Origin: an uncultured Pelagibacteraceae bacterium
GTDB taxonomy: Bacteria; Pseudomonadota; Alphaproteobacteria; Pelagibacterales; Pelagibacteraceae
DNA: 64,000 nucleotides
Assembly (NCBI GenBank): GCA_902559395.1
Contig: CACEHR010000005.1
Location: forward strand, 1 to 64,000
Reading direction: 5' to 3'
Part shown: piece after piece, positions 18,017-26,596 of the stretch
How the letters are laid out: every line of letters starts with the position of its first letter
Position numbering within the stretch: the first letter of the stretch is position 1
The notes under the pieces: model-generated
What the model was told of the DNA's origin: nothing
The model's database searches: none
Seen by the model: only the letters and a program-made list of their open reading frames with translations
Position numbers and translations under genes: made by a program

Positions 18017-18612
18017 CTAAAATCAGTAGATAAAGAGGCTATATTTTCTTTAGATAATTTTGTGCTATGAGAATACTCTTTGTGATCTATGCCAAGCTCA
18101 ATTTCTGAGCTATTAGATTGAAATTTTTCTATTTGATCGTCGGTAAAATTAAAATGAATAAACTGTACTGATGAAGCTTTTCCTTCAGTAGAAGTTCTAT
18201 CTACATCTTTCTCTGGAACCGCTTTAATTTTCTCACCATTTATTTTCATAAATACTGTTTCTTCTATTCCACCAACTTTTCCAAGAAACGCAGCCCTTGA
18301 GATAGGATTATCGATTTCAAACATCAGAGTTGCTGTTAGTTCTTTGCCGTTAGGTATTAAAGGATTGTACGCGGTTAACTCATCCTGAAGTTGCTCATCA
18401 CCACCTTTTTCAATGTATAGCATTTCTTGTACTTGAGCTAACATTGTTTCATAACTTTCAAAATAAAAAGTAGCATAAGGCCCTAAAGCAACTCTTCTAT
18501 TTTTTTTATAATCAACAATACTTTTTCTTAATTCACGTCTCTTTTCTATATAAACATCTAAAGGCATGATGTCTTCTTTTTGAATTTCTCTTTTTTCTCT
18601 AGGCATAATCAT
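18013..18612 (-). CDS. DUF3501 family protein
   Basis: A 199-residue soluble protein resembling DUF3501: KREIQKEDIMPLDVYIEKR at the N-terminus, then RRVALGPYATFYFES and EMLYIEKGG, then a beta-rich C-terminal half. No catalytic residues or cofactor motif are evident and the family has no assigned function that I know. Its start overlaps the end of the Fe-S oxidoreductase gene by four bases, and both follow rubrerythrin. The trio suggests a shared oxidative or iron-stress task, which is inference. Confidence 0.82.
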   Translation of the reverse strand: MIMPREKREIQKEDIMPLDVYIEKRRELRKSIVDYKKNRRVALGPYATFYFESYETMLAQVQEMLYIEKGGDEQLQDELTAYNPLIPNGKELTATLMFEIDNPISRAAFLGKVGGIEETVFMKINGEKIKAVPEKDVDRTSTEGKASSVQFIHFNFTDDQIEKFQSNSSEIELGIDHKEYSHSTKLSKENIASLSTDFS

Positions 18613-19940
18613 AAGTTATAACTTTTTGCCACCAATTCGATAGGGTGTAGTGCCTCATCATTAGATATGTTTGTATCAACTTCTAACTGTTTTAAATGTT
18701 TACCAGCTAGAGGACAATCCGAAGCCATATACTTATTATTTTTAGTTTTAATTTGTCTAGCTGTCGGTCTTCCAACTTTATTTGCTAAATCATACGTTTC
18801 TTTCATTACTCCAAAAGTTCCTCCATGACCCGCACATCTTTCAACAACATCAATTTTAACGTTTGGTATTAATTTTAACATATCTCTTGCTTTAATGCCC
18901 ATATTCTGTGCTCTAGCATGACAAGCATGATGCACGGTTACTCCTCCATCAATCTCTTTTAATCCTTCTGCTAATCCCTCATTGTTTGCTATATCAACCA
19001 CATACTCATCAATATCCATTACATTTGCAGATAATTTTTTTATTTTTTCATCGTTTGGTAATAACAAAGGCCATTCAAATTTTAACATCAATCCACAACT
19101 CGCTGTTAGGGTTACTACTTTATAACCTTTATCAATCCATTCGATTAAATCCTTAGAAACTTTCTTTGCTTGTTCAACAACTTTTGGCAGATCTGCTTGC
19201 TCTAAAAAAGGCATCCCACAACAACCAGGATAAGCTTCTTGAACCTCTACACCATTTTTTTTCAAAACTTTTAAAGCAGCAACACCTGTATTTTTTTTAT
19301 TAAAATTTACAAAACAGGTTGAGTAGATAATAACTTTTCTATCTTTTGAAGGTGTTTGATAATTTATCTTATCTTTATTTTTTTTAAAAAAATTTGAAAA
19401 AGTTTCTGAGTTATATTTTGGTAACTGAACTCTTTTATCTATTCCAGTAATTAGTTCTAAAATTTTTCTAATTAATTTATTTTTAATATTTGATACCCAG
19501 TTAACTATTTTTGAGAACATAATACCAATTTTAGCGTTTCGATCTATTTGAGCTAATTGTGTTGGTACGCTTGATAATTTGCCTAATTTTTTTTGAGCCG
19601 TTCTATATCGCAGCATTAAATGTGGAAAATCCAAATCAAAATCATGAGGTGGAACATATGGGCATTTTGTCATAAAACACATATCGCACAAAGTGCATGC
19701 ATCAACGACAGGAGCAAATTGATCACTAGATAAGCTTTCAACATCTTCATTTTTAGACTCATCAATCATGTCAAATAGTTTAGGAAATGAATCGCAGAGA
19801 TTAAAACATCTTCTGCATCCATGACAAATGTCAAACACTCTTCTCATTTCAGCATCTAATTTTTCAGGATTTAAAAAATCAGGATGCTCAAAATCTATAG
19901 GATGTCGTATAGGTGCACCTAAACTTCCTTCTTTGCTCAT
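18609..19940 (-). CDS. Heterodisulfide-reductase-like (GlpC-like) Fe-S oxidoreductase
   Basis: A 443-residue protein. The N-terminal part has two [4Fe-4S] ferredoxin-type motifs, CHGCRRCFNLC (about residues 39-49) and CTLCDMCFMTKCP (about 82-94). The C-terminal half has two CCG-type modules, one with YPGCCGMPFLEQAD and one with HHACHARAQ...ERCAGHGG, resembling HdrB/GlpC cofactor sites. It has no flavin or HdrC/HdrA partner beside it. The position between rubrerythrin and DUF3501 suggests an electron relay, possibly to rubrerythrin; that is inferred from context only. Confidence 0.87.
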   Translation of the reverse strand: MSKEGSLGAPIRHPIDFEHPDFLNPEKLDAEMRRVFDICHGCRRCFNLCDSFPKLFDMIDESKNEDVESLSSDQFAPVVDACTLCDMCFMTKCPYVPPHDFDLDFPHLMLRYRTAQKKLGKLSSVPTQLAQIDRNAKIGIMFSKIVNWVSNIKNKLIRKILELITGIDKRVQLPKYNSETFSNFFKKNKDKINYQTPSKDRKVIIYSTCFVNFNKKNTGVAALKVLKKNGVEVQEAYPGCCGMPFLEQADLPKVVEQAKKVSKDLIEWIDKGYKVVTLTASCGLMLKFEWPLLLPNDEKIKKLSANVMDIDEYVVDIANNEGLAEGLKEIDGGVTVHHACHARAQNMGIKARDMLKLIPNVKIDVVERCAGHGGTFGVMKETYDLANKVGRPTARQIKTKNNKYMASDCPLAGKHLKQLEVDTNISNDEALHPIELVAKSYNL

Positions 19941-19972
19941 ATAATTAAGTTTTTTGAAATTTGAATTGTTTT

Positions 19973-19995
19973 TAGTGGGCGACTAACGCCCACTA
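19973..19995 (-). other. GC-rich hairpin between rubrerythrin and the Fe-S oxidoreductase
   Basis: A perfect nine-base-pair inverted repeat, TAGTGGGCG / CGCCCACTA, with a five-base loop ACTAA. It lies just after the rubrerythrin stop in the gap before the Fe-S gene. There is no T-run after the stem on either strand, so it is not a standard intrinsic terminator. A 3' stabiliser or partial terminator that lets rubrerythrin mRNA accumulate above the downstream genes is the likeliest role (inference). Confidence 0.6.
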
Positions 19996-20005
19996 AGAAA
20001 TTTGA

Positions 20006-20422
20006 TTAGCTAATAGACTCTAAAGTTTTTTGAAATTTACCAGCGTGTGATTTTTCAGCTTTAGCTAAAGTTTCAAACCAGTCAGCAATTTCTTCAAAGC
20101 CTTCTTCTCTAGCTGTTTTAGCCATACCAGGGTACATATCAGTATACTCATGAGTTTCGCCTTGTACTGCCGAAGCTAAATTTGCTTTTGTTTCACCAAT
20201 TGGCATACCAGTTCCTGGATCACCAACTTCTTCTAGATACTCCAAATGACCATGTGCGTGACCAGTTTCACCTTCGGCTGTTGATCTAAAAACTGCAGCT
20301 ACATCATTGTAACCTTCTATGTCAGCTTTTTGTGCGAAATAAAGATATCTTCTATTTGCTTGACTTTCACCAGCAAACGCTTCTTTTAAATTTTCTTCTG
20401 TTTTACTTCCTTTTAAAGACAT
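20006..20422 (-). CDS. Rubrerythrin family di-iron protein without rubredoxin domain
   Basis: A 138-residue ferritin-like protein. Iron-ligand motifs are [13 protein letters not shown] (about residues 13-25), [14 protein letters not shown] (about 51-64), [14 protein letters not shown], and the C-terminal EKSHAGKF. The CxxC rubredoxin domain of classical rubrerythrin is absent, so electrons must come from another protein. Rubrerythrins typically reduce peroxide. A strong Shine-Dalgarno sequence (AAAAAGGAG) precedes the ATG, unusual here, suggesting high expression. A good promoter and an Irr-type box lie upstream. Confidence 0.92.
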   Translation of the reverse strand: MSLKGSKTEENLKEAFAGESQANRRYLYFAQKADIEGYNDVAAVFRSTAEGETGHAHGHLEYLEEVGDPGTGMPIGETKANLASAVQGETHEYTDMYPGMAKTAREEGFEEIADWFETLAKAEKSHAGKFQKTLESIS

Positions 20423-20447
20423 TTTTTCTCCTTTTTAATGTTACCAA

Positions 20448-20477
20448 ATCATATAATGCATATTAACAGTATGTCAA
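20448..20477 (-). promoter_or_regulatory. Predicted promoter of rubrerythrin
   Basis: On the minus strand a perfect -35 hexamer TTGACA (20477-20472) is followed after 18 bases by TATGAT (20453-20448), one mismatch from the -10 consensus. It lies about 26 bases upstream of the rubrerythrin start and just downstream of the candidate Irr site. Confidence 0.7.
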
Positions 20478-20480
20478 TAG

Positions 20481-20497
20481 TTTAGAATTATTATAAT
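20481..20497 (-). promoter_or_regulatory. Candidate Irr (iron control element-like) site upstream of rubrerythrin
   Basis: The plus-strand sequence is TTTAGAATTATTATAAT; its reverse complement shares 15 of 17 bases with the site found upstream of irr at 20961-20977. It resembles the published Irr-box pattern TTTAGAA-N3-TTCTAAA with mismatches in the second arm. It is located immediately upstream of the -35 element, where a bound regulator could activate or repress. Binding is inferred. Confidence 0.55.
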
Positions 20498-20526
20498 GTA
20501 GATTTTAAGTGTATGATTTAATTAAA

Positions 20527-20955
20527 TTATTTTTGAGTTTGATTATCACTCGCAACTCTAACTAACACTTCAACAGAATTTATTTTTTTTCCTGTAATCT
20601 TTTTTCTAATATTTATTTTGTCTATATCGCTCTCATCACAATCAATCAACTCATGCGTATCTTCATCAAAAAAATGATGATGTGCTGATGTGTTTGTATC
20701 AAAATAACTTTTGTGACTATCGATTGAAATTTCTTTTAAATATCCTTTTTTTTCAAATGCATGAACTGTGTTATAAACTGTGGCTAGAGATATCTTTTCA
20801 TTCATTTTTTCAGATATTATTTTAACAAGATCGTTAATTGTGAAATGGAAAGTTTTTTCTCTATTATACAAAACTTCACACATTTTTATTCTTTGCTTGG
20901 TTGGTCTAAGCCCAACTTCTCTTAATTTTTCAATAAAATTGCAGTTTTTTGGCAT
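20527..20955 (-). CDS. irr: Fur-family transcriptional regulator, Irr type
   Basis: A 142-residue Fur-superfamily repressor. GLRPTKQRIKMCEVLY starts the winged helix and ISLATVYNTVHAFEKKGYLKE is the DNA-recognition region. SYFDTNTSAHHHFFDED (with His92-94, the putative heme or metal site) is the signature separating Irr from Fur. In alphaproteobacteria Irr responds to heme and iron status. It is divergent from fabA, the same irr/fabA arrangement known in Rhizobiales. A candidate own operator lies just before the start. Confidence 0.88.
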   Translation of the reverse strand: MPKNCNFIEKLREVGLRPTKQRIKMCEVLYNREKTFHFTINDLVKIISEKMNEKISLATVYNTVHAFEKKGYLKEISIDSHKSYFDTNTSAHHHFFDEDTHELIDCDESDIDKINIRKKITGKKINSVEVLVRVASDNQTQK

Positions 20956-20960
20956 TGTTT

Positions 20961-20977
20961 TTTATAATTATTCTAAA
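20961..20977 (-). promoter_or_regulatory. Candidate Irr autoregulatory site
   Basis: The plus-strand sequence TTTATAATTATTCTAAA is a near-perfect inverted repeat matching TTTAGAA-N3-TTCTAAA with one mismatch. It starts six bases upstream of the irr start codon, in the 91-base irr-fabA gap, so Irr binding there would block its own expression. It closely resembles the site before rubrerythrin. This is a sequence-only prediction. Confidence 0.6.
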
Positions 20978-21046
20978 GTATGAATAAAAATATAGTGTTT
21001 TATTATATTATATTAGGATTAAATCAAGTATTAAGGGTGCTCTAAT

Positions 21047-21547
21047 ATGAAAAAAAACTCATACTCCTATGATGATCTAATAACTTGTGGGAATGGTGAT
21101 CTTTTTGGTCCTGGTAATGCAAAATTACCACTCCCGCCAATGCTTATGTTTGACAGAATAACGGAAATCAATGAAAATAATGGAGCGTTTAATAAAGGCT
21201 CTTTAAAAGCTGAATTAGATATTAAAGATGATCTTTGGTTTTTTGATTGTCATTTTAAAAAAGATCCAGTTATGCCAGGGTGCCTAGGTTTAGATGCTAT
21301 GTGGCAACTGGTAGGTTTTTTTCTAGGTTGGCTAGGAAATCCTGGGAAAGGAAGAGCTCTAGGAGTGGGTACTGTGAAATTTACGGGCGAAGTATTACAG
21401 AGTGTAAAAAATGTAAGATATGAAATAGATATGAAAAAAATTATGTCTCCTGGAGGAACAACTGTTGGGCTTGCAAATGGAATTGTTCTTGCAGATAATA
21501 AAAAAATATATTCAGCAGAAAGTTTAAAAGTGGGGTTATTTAAATAA
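21047..21547 (+). CDS. fabA: 3-hydroxydecanoyl-ACP dehydratase/isomerase
   Basis: A 166-residue hot-dog-fold enzyme that dehydrates 3-hydroxydecanoyl-ACP and isomerises the product to cis-3-decenoyl-ACP, beginning unsaturated fatty acid synthesis. The catalytic His69 lies in [20 protein letters not shown] and Asp83 in the same block. Its stop overlaps the fabB start by one base (TAATG). The start lacks a Shine-Dalgarno sequence. Confidence 0.97.
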   Translation: MKKNSYSYDDLITCGNGDLFGPGNAKLPLPPMLMFDRITEINENNGAFNKGSLKAELDIKDDLWFFDCHFKKDPVMPGCLGLDAMWQLVGFFLGWLGNPGKGRALGVGTVKFTGEVLQSVKNVRYEIDMKKIMSPGGTTVGLANGIVLADNKKIYSAESLKVGLFK

Positions 21548-22758
21548 TGAGAAGAGTAGTTGTTACAGGTTTAGGAGTTGTTTCTTGTTTAGGAAATAAT
21601 CAAGAAGAAGTTCATCAATCTTTATTAAATTCAAAATCAGGAATTTCTTATGCTGAAGATTATAAAGAGCATAACCTGAAAAGCCATGTTCACGGTAAAC
21701 CAAATATTAAACTTGAGGATCATATAGATAGAAAAACAATTAGATTTATGGGATCAGGCTCAGCTTACAATTATATTGCAATGAAAGAAGCTATTGAAGA
21801 CTCTGGATTAGAAGAAAGTGAAGTAAGTAATTTTAAAACTGGAATTGTGATGGGCTCAGGTGGACCTTCTATAGAAAATGTAATTTTAGCTGCAGATAAA
21901 ACTAGAGCTAAGACACCAAAATTAATGGGACCTTTTATTGTTCCAAGAACTATGGCCAGTACTGCTTCTGCAACACTTGCCGTACCATTTAAAATTAAAG
22001 GAACTAACTACACAATGAGTTCTGCATGTGCAACAAGTGGACACTGTATTGGTAATTCAATGGAATTAATTCAAATGGGCAAACAAGATGTTGTTTTTGC
22101 AGGTGGAAGTGAAGAAGTTCATTGGGCAATGACGGCAATGTTTGATGCAATGACTGCTTTATCATCAAAATATAATGATGCACCTGAAACAGCATCAAGA
22201 GCATATGACAAAACAAGAGATGGTTTTGTAATTGCAGGTGGTGCAGGCGTATTAGTACTTGAAGAATACGAACATGCTAAAGCAAGAGGAGCTAAAATAT
22301 ACGCAGAATTAACTGGTTATGGAGCAACTTCAGATGGATACGACATGGTAGCTCCATCAGGAGAGGGCGCTGTTAGATGTATGAAAATGGCGATGGCAAC
22401 TGCTAAAAATAAAATTGATTATATTAATACTCATGGAACTTCTACTCCAGTTGGAGATATTACAGAACTAAATGCTGTTAAAAATACTTTTGGAGACAAT
22501 ATTCCAAAAATTAGTTCAACAAAATCTTTATCAGGACATCCACTAGGTGCTGCTTCGGTTCATGAAGCAATCTATTGTTTAATAATGATGAAAAATAATT
22601 TCATTGCTGGCTCTGCAAACATTAGTGAGATGGATGAAGAAGCTAAAAAATTTCCAATAGTTTCAAAAACTGAAACTGGTGCAACTTTAAATACAGTAAT
22701 GTCTAATAGTTTTGGTTTCGGTGGAACTAACGCTGCTTTAATTTTTGAAAAGGTTTAA
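21547..22758 (+). CDS. fabB: 3-oxoacyl-ACP synthase I
   Basis: A 403-residue condensing enzyme that elongates the FabA product toward unsaturated fatty acids. The active-site cysteine is C161 in [13 protein letters not shown]; the two catalytic histidines lie in [11 protein letters not shown] (near 296) and [10 protein letters not shown] (near 331). [12 protein letters not shown] is the C-terminal glycine-rich signature. Pairing with fabA supports FabB rather than FabF. Confidence 0.96.
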   Translation: MRRVVVTGLGVVSCLGNNQEEVHQSLLNSKSGISYAEDYKEHNLKSHVHGKPNIKLEDHIDRKTIRFMGSGSAYNYIAMKEAIEDSGLEESEVSNFKTGIVMGSGGPSIENVILAADKTRAKTPKLMGPFIVPRTMASTASATLAVPFKIKGTNYTMSSACATSGHCIGNSMELIQMGKQDVVFAGGSEEVHWAMTAMFDAMTALSSKYNDAPETASRAYDKTRDGFVIAGGAGVLVLEEYEHAKARGAKIYAELTGYGATSDGYDMVAPSGEGAVRCMKMAMATAKNKIDYINTHGTSTPVGDITELNAVKNTFGDNIPKISSTKSLSGHPLGAASVHEAIYCLIMMKNNFIAGSANISEMDEEAKKFPIVSKTETGATLNTVMSNSFGFGGTNAALIFEKV

Positions 22759-22761
22759 ACT

Positions 22762-23547
22762 ATGAGTTTGATGAAAGGTAAAAAAGGATTAATCATGGGA
22801 GTTGCCAATGAAAGATCTATTGCTTGGGGTATTTCTCAAAAACTTGCAGAGGCTGGAGCTGAGTTAGCATTTACTTATTTGGGTGATGCTTTAAAAAAAA
22901 GAGTAGTTCCTTTAGCAGAAAAATTAAATTCAAATGTTACATTTAGTTGTGATGTTGAAAAAAAGGAAGAAGTTGTAAAATTATTTGAGGATATCAAATC
23001 CCAATGGGGTGAAATTGATTTTGTAGTTCATGCAGTTGCTTTCTCTGATAAATCAGAGTTATCAGGTGAATATTTAAATACGACTAGAGAAAACTTTTTA
23101 AGAAGTATGTTAATCTCATGCTTTTCATTTACTGAAGTAGCAAAAGAAGCTTCAAAAGTAATGAAACAAGGTGGAAGCTTATTAACTTTAACTTACGAGT
23201 CTACTAAAGCAATTCCAAATTATAACGTAATGGGTGTTTGTAAATCAGCTTTAGAGGCCAGTGTTAAATATTTAGCTAGAGATTTGGGTGCTAAAGGTAT
23301 GAGAGTAAATGCTATAAGTGCAGGACCTATCAAGACATTGGCTGCCTCTGCAATTGGAGACGCAAAATTCTTATACAAATGGAATGAAGACCATTCTTTC
23401 CTTAAAAGAAACGTGGATATCCATGATGTTGGAAATTCAGCATTATATCTACTAAGTGACCTTGCAAATGGTGTTACTGGTGAAATTCACTACGTAGATG
23501 CTGGATATAACAAGGTTGGGATGCCAGATCCTAAAAATATAACCTAA
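22762..23547 (+). CDS. fabI: Enoyl-ACP reductase (NADH)
   Basis: A 261-residue short-chain dehydrogenase-type enzyme that reduces enoyl-ACP in the last step of each elongation cycle. The N-terminal KGKKGLIMGVANERSIAWGI is the FabI nucleotide-binding signature. The catalytic Y-x6-K is YNVMGVCK (about residues 155-162), and AISAGPIKTLAA follows. Third gene of fabA-fabB-fabI; an Irr-fab-pnp neighbourhood is conserved in Rhizobiales. Confidence 0.96.
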   Translation: MSLMKGKKGLIMGVANERSIAWGISQKLAEAGAELAFTYLGDALKKRVVPLAEKLNSNVTFSCDVEKKEEVVKLFEDIKSQWGEIDFVVHAVAFSDKSELSGEYLNTTRENFLRSMLISCFSFTEVAKEASKVMKQGGSLLTLTYESTKAIPNYNVMGVCKSALEASVKYLARDLGAKGMRVNAISAGPIKTLAASAIGDAKFLYKWNEDHSFLKRNVDIHDVGNSALYLLSDLANGVTGEIHYVDAGYNKVGMPDPKNIT

Positions 23548-23574
23548 AATTTAGTTAAATTTAGTTAAAAATAT

Positions 23575-23781
23575 ATGAAGGGATACAGATTTATTACTGA
23601 TGATGATACAGCAAGATTTTGTAATCGAGTAACTGAGGCATTATCGAATGGATGGAAATTATATGGTGAACCCAAAATGACATTTGATAAAAAACGAGGA
23701 ATAATGCGTTGTGGCCAAGCAGTTATAAAAAATGTTCCAAATAAAAGATACTCAAAAAAAATGAATTTATCTTCAATATAA
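23575..23781 (+). CDS. DUF1737 family small protein
   Basis: A 68-residue protein containing YRFITDDDTARFCNRVTEAL, then NGWKLYGEPKMTFD and RCGQAVIK, the conserved blocks of DUF1737. No function is assigned to the family to my knowledge. It follows fabI by 27 bases. Between them is a tandem repeat of AAATTTAGTT. A stem-loop terminator follows the stop directly. Confidence 0.8.
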   Translation: MKGYRFITDDDTARFCNRVTEALSNGWKLYGEPKMTFDKKRGIMRCGQAVIKNVPNKRYSKKMNLSSI

Positions 23782-23816
23782 AAAACCCCCAGAACTCTCA
23801 TTCCAGGGGTTTAAAA
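23777..23816. terminator. Bidirectional intrinsic terminator between DUF1737 and pnp
   Basis: The stem AAACCCC (23783-23789) / GGGGTTT (23806-23812) encloses a 16-base loop. On the minus strand the stem is followed by TTTTTTATAT, a good U-run for ending the rpsO-pnp transcript. On the plus strand the T-run is weaker (TTTAAAAATTTT). It sits in the convergent gap. Confidence 0.78.
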
Positions 23817-23836
23817 ATTTTAATTTAAGTTATAGA

Positions 23837-25909
23837 TTATTCAGCAGCTTGTTTCATAGAAAGTTTAACTTTACCTCTATCGAAACCAATCACTTTAACT
23901 TTTACTTCGTCACCCTCTTTGACAACGTCAGTAACTTTAGCTACTCTTTTATCTGCAAGTTCTGAGATATGAACTAGTCCATCTTGTTTTCCTAAGAAAT
24001 TAACAAATGCACCAAACTCCATAATCTTCATTACTTTACCTGAATAAATTTTGTTTAATTCAGCTTTTGCAGTGATGTCTTTAATCATTTGCATTGCTAT
24101 GTTTCTAGATTCTTCATCAGGAGCAGCAACTGTTACTACACCTTCGTCATTTACATCTACTTTTGCACCTGATTTTTCAACGATCTCTCTAATCGTTGCT
24201 CCACCTTTTCCAATTACAGCTGCAATGTCTTTTTTATCAACATTAACTTGTTCCATTTTTGGAGTGTGTTTTCCAACATCTTCTCTTGAAGCTGATAATG
24301 CTTTATTCATTTCACCTAAGATATGAACTCTTCCATCTTTAGCTTGGCTTAATGCCTGTTCCATAATTTCAAAAGTAATGCCTGTAATTTTGATATCCAT
24401 TTGAAGAGAAGTAATTCCATCTTTAGTTCCAGCAACTTTAAAATCCATGTCACCAAGATGATCTTCATCACCTAGGATGTCTGAAAGGACGCTGAAATCG
24501 TCACCTTCTTTAATTAATCCCATTGCAATACCAGCAACTGGTTCTTTAATGGGTACTCCTGCATCCATTAATGCTAAAGAAGTTCCACAAACAGTAGCCA
24601 TTGAAGAAGAACCATTAGACTCTGTAATCTCTGAAACTACTCTAAAAGTATATGGAAATGCTTCTTTTGTAGGTAATGAGGAATTAATTGCTCTCCATGC
24701 TAATTTACCATGACCAATTTCTCTTCTACCTGTTCCAATTCTACCAGTTTCTCCAACTGAAAAAGGAGGAAAATTGTAGTGAAGCATAAATCGTTCCCTT
24801 TGAAGTCCATCTAAACTTTCAATTCTTTGCTCGTCATCAGATGTTCCTAAAGTTGCTACAACAATCGCTTGAGTTTCTCCTCTAGTAAATAATGCAGAAC
24901 CATGAGCTCTTGGTAGAACACCCACTTCACATTCAATAGGTCTTACGTCAGACAAACCTCTTCCGTCAATTCTATTTTTATTTTTTAGAATGTCTGTTCT
25001 AACAATTGATTTTTCAAGATTTTTTAACTGACTGTTAACATCAAGATCAGTATAGTTTTCATCTTCCTCATAAAGTTTTTTAGCTTTATCAGTAATCTCT
25101 GAAATTTGATTTGATCTATCTTGTTTATCTCTTGTTGCAAAAGCTTTCTTAAGATCTTCTGTGAAAGTTTCCTCTAATTTTTTCTTAACTTCTGATAGAT
25201 CTTTCTTTTCAACAGTCCACTCAGGTTTTCTGCATTCTTTTGCAAGTTCCTCAATCATTTCAATCACTGGAACAAATCCCTCATGACCAAATTTAACTGC
25301 ATTTAACATTTCTTCTTCTGTTAAGCCATTTGCTTCAGACTCAACCATAAGCACAGCATCTTTTGTACCTGCTACAACTAAATCTAATTTTGATTTTTCT
25401 AGTTCTGTTTTAGATGGGTTTAAAACATATTTTCCATCTATAAAACCAACTCTTGAAGCTCCCACAGGTCCCATGAATGGCATTCCTGATATAGCTAATG
25501 CAGCTGATGAAGCAGTGATTGATAAAATATCTGGTTCATTTTCTTTATCGTATGAAATCACTGTTGGTAATAACTGTACTTCATTTTTAAATTCATCAGG
25601 AAACAAAGGTCTGATTGGTCTGTCAATTAATCTAGAGATTAATGTTTCGCTCTCAGTTGGTCTTGCTTCTCTTTTAAAATATCCACCTGGAATTTTTCCA
25701 GCTGCATAATATTTTTCTTGGTAATTTACAGATAATGGAAAGTAATCCATATCAGGATTTACTTTTTTTGCTCCTACTACTGTTGCTAGGACGACTGTCT
25801 CTCCACATGTTGCGATTATTGCACCGTCTGCCTGTCTTGCTACTTTACCTGTTTCTAAACTTATCTTTTTTCCCGCTACTTCAATTTCCTTCTTGTATAC
25901 TTTAAACAT
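23837..25909 (-). CDS. pnp: Polyribonucleotide nucleotidyltransferase (PNPase)
   Basis: A 690-residue phosphorolytic 3'-5' exoribonuclease, part of RNA decay. Two RNase PH-like domains are present ([16 protein letters not shown] marks the second), followed by a KH domain with [14 protein letters not shown] and an S1 domain starting near [17 protein letters not shown]. The C-terminus stops soon after the S1 domain. It follows rpsO on the same strand, as in most bacteria. Confidence 0.97.
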   Translation of the reverse strand: MFKVYKKEIEVAGKKISLETGKVARQADGAIIATCGETVVLATVVGAKKVNPDMDYFPLSVNYQEKYYAAGKIPGGYFKREARPTESETLISRLIDRPIRPLFPDEFKNEVQLLPTVISYDKENEPDILSITASSAALAISGMPFMGPVGASRVGFIDGKYVLNPSKTELEKSKLDLVVAGTKDAVLMVESEANGLTEEEMLNAVKFGHEGFVPVIEMIEELAKECRKPEWTVEKKDLSEVKKKLEETFTEDLKKAFATRDKQDRSNQISEITDKAKKLYEEDENYTDLDVNSQLKNLEKSIVRTDILKNKNRIDGRGLSDVRPIECEVGVLPRAHGSALFTRGETQAIVVATLGTSDDEQRIESLDGLQRERFMLHYNFPPFSVGETGRIGTGRREIGHGKLAWRAINSSLPTKEAFPYTFRVVSEITESNGSSSMATVCGTSLALMDAGVPIKEPVAGIAMGLIKEGDDFSVLSDILGDEDHLGDMDFKVAGTKDGITSLQMDIKITGITFEIMEQALSQAKDGRVHILGEMNKALSASREDVGKHTPKMEQVNVDKKDIAAVIGKGGATIREIVEKSGAKVDVNDEGVVTVAAPDEESRNIAMQMIKDITAKAELNKIYSGKVMKIMEFGAFVNFLGKQDGLVHISELADKRVAKVTDVVKEGDEVKVKVIGFDRGKVKLSMKQAAE

Positions 25910-25910
25910 T

Positions 25911-25950
25911 TCATTTCCATTTCGTTTCGTTCGTTTCGTTCCATTCCGTT
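25911..25950 (-). repeat. Short tandem repeat in the pnp leader
   Basis: The rpsO-pnp gap contains TTCGTTTCG twice in tandem (25921-25938), flanked by related TTTCCATTTCG and TTCCATTCCG units. On the transcribed strand it is a purine-rich run of GAAACGAA-like units ending next to the pnp ATG. No hairpin is evident. It could act as the translation-initiation region, but its role is unknown. Confidence 0.6.
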
Positions 25951-25966
25951 CTATCTACCTTGACTT

Positions 25967-26215
25967 CTATTTTCTTAAATTCAATTTCGACAGTACATTT
26001 TTGTAAGAATCCATTTTATTTTTCTTTAGGTATTCTAACAATTTCTTTCTTCTATTTACCGCTCTCAACAATCCAACAGATGAATGTTTATCCTTTTTGA
26101 ATTGCTTAATGTGCTTAGAGAGAGTTTCAATTTTCTCTGTTAACAAAGCGATCTGTATCTCTGAAGATCCAGTATCTTTATCGTGCATTGCTAATTCTTG
26201 TGCCTTTTTATTCAT
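25967..26215 (-). CDS. rpsO: 30S ribosomal protein S15
   Basis: An 82-residue small-subunit protein. HDKDTGSSEIQIALLTEKI, then HSSVGLLRAVNRRKKLLEYL, then the C-terminal KLNLRK are S15 signatures. It is a few residues shorter than the usual 88-89. It follows rbfA by 12 bases, so the truB gene that normally lies between them is absent. Confidence 0.96.
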   Translation of the reverse strand: MNKKAQELAMHDKDTGSSEIQIALLTEKIETLSKHIKQFKKDKHSSVGLLRAVNRRKKLLEYLKKNKMDSYKNVLSKLNLRK

Positions 26216-26227
26216 GCCTCTTTTTTC

Positions 26228-26596
26228 CTATTTATTTGTTTGTTTTATTAAGTTTTCTATTTTTTCCGCATACTCAAAAGATTCATCTTTTCTAAAAAGT
26301 AATTTTGGTAAAAATTTCATAACCACTTTTTGTGATAAAATTTTTCTAATTAAAAACGAGTATTGTTTTAAAACATTAATTGTTTCCTCAGCATCTTTTC
26401 CTCCTAATGGAAGAACATATGCTTTAGCAATTTTTAAATCTGGACTCATTCTAACCTCAGTAACAGTTATTGTATTCGTTTCTAAATTGGGCACCTTAGC
26501 CTCATTTCTTATAAAAATCATGCTTAAAGACTGTTTGATCATTTCTCCTACTCTAAGCTGTCTTTGAGATACCGGTTTTCCTATTCTATCTGCCAT
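26228..26596 (-). CDS. rbfA: Ribosome-binding factor A
   Basis: A 122-residue KH-like 30S maturation factor. GKPVSQRQLRVGEMIKQSLS opens the protein, and TVTEVRMSPDLKIAKAYVLPLG is the family signature. Its start overlaps the infB stop by one base. It acts in late processing of the small subunit and cold adaptation. Confidence 0.93.
   Translation of the reverse strand: MADRIGKPVSQRQLRVGEMIKQSLSMIFIRNEAKVPNLETNTITVTEVRMSPDLKIAKAYVLPLGGKDAEETINVLKQYSFLIRKILSQKVVMKFLPKLLFRKDESFEYAEKIENLIKQTNK

Noticed and set aside
24051-25709. Plus-strand frames opposite pnp
   Set aside because: They are antisense shadows of a clear PNPase gene, with no family features or start context.
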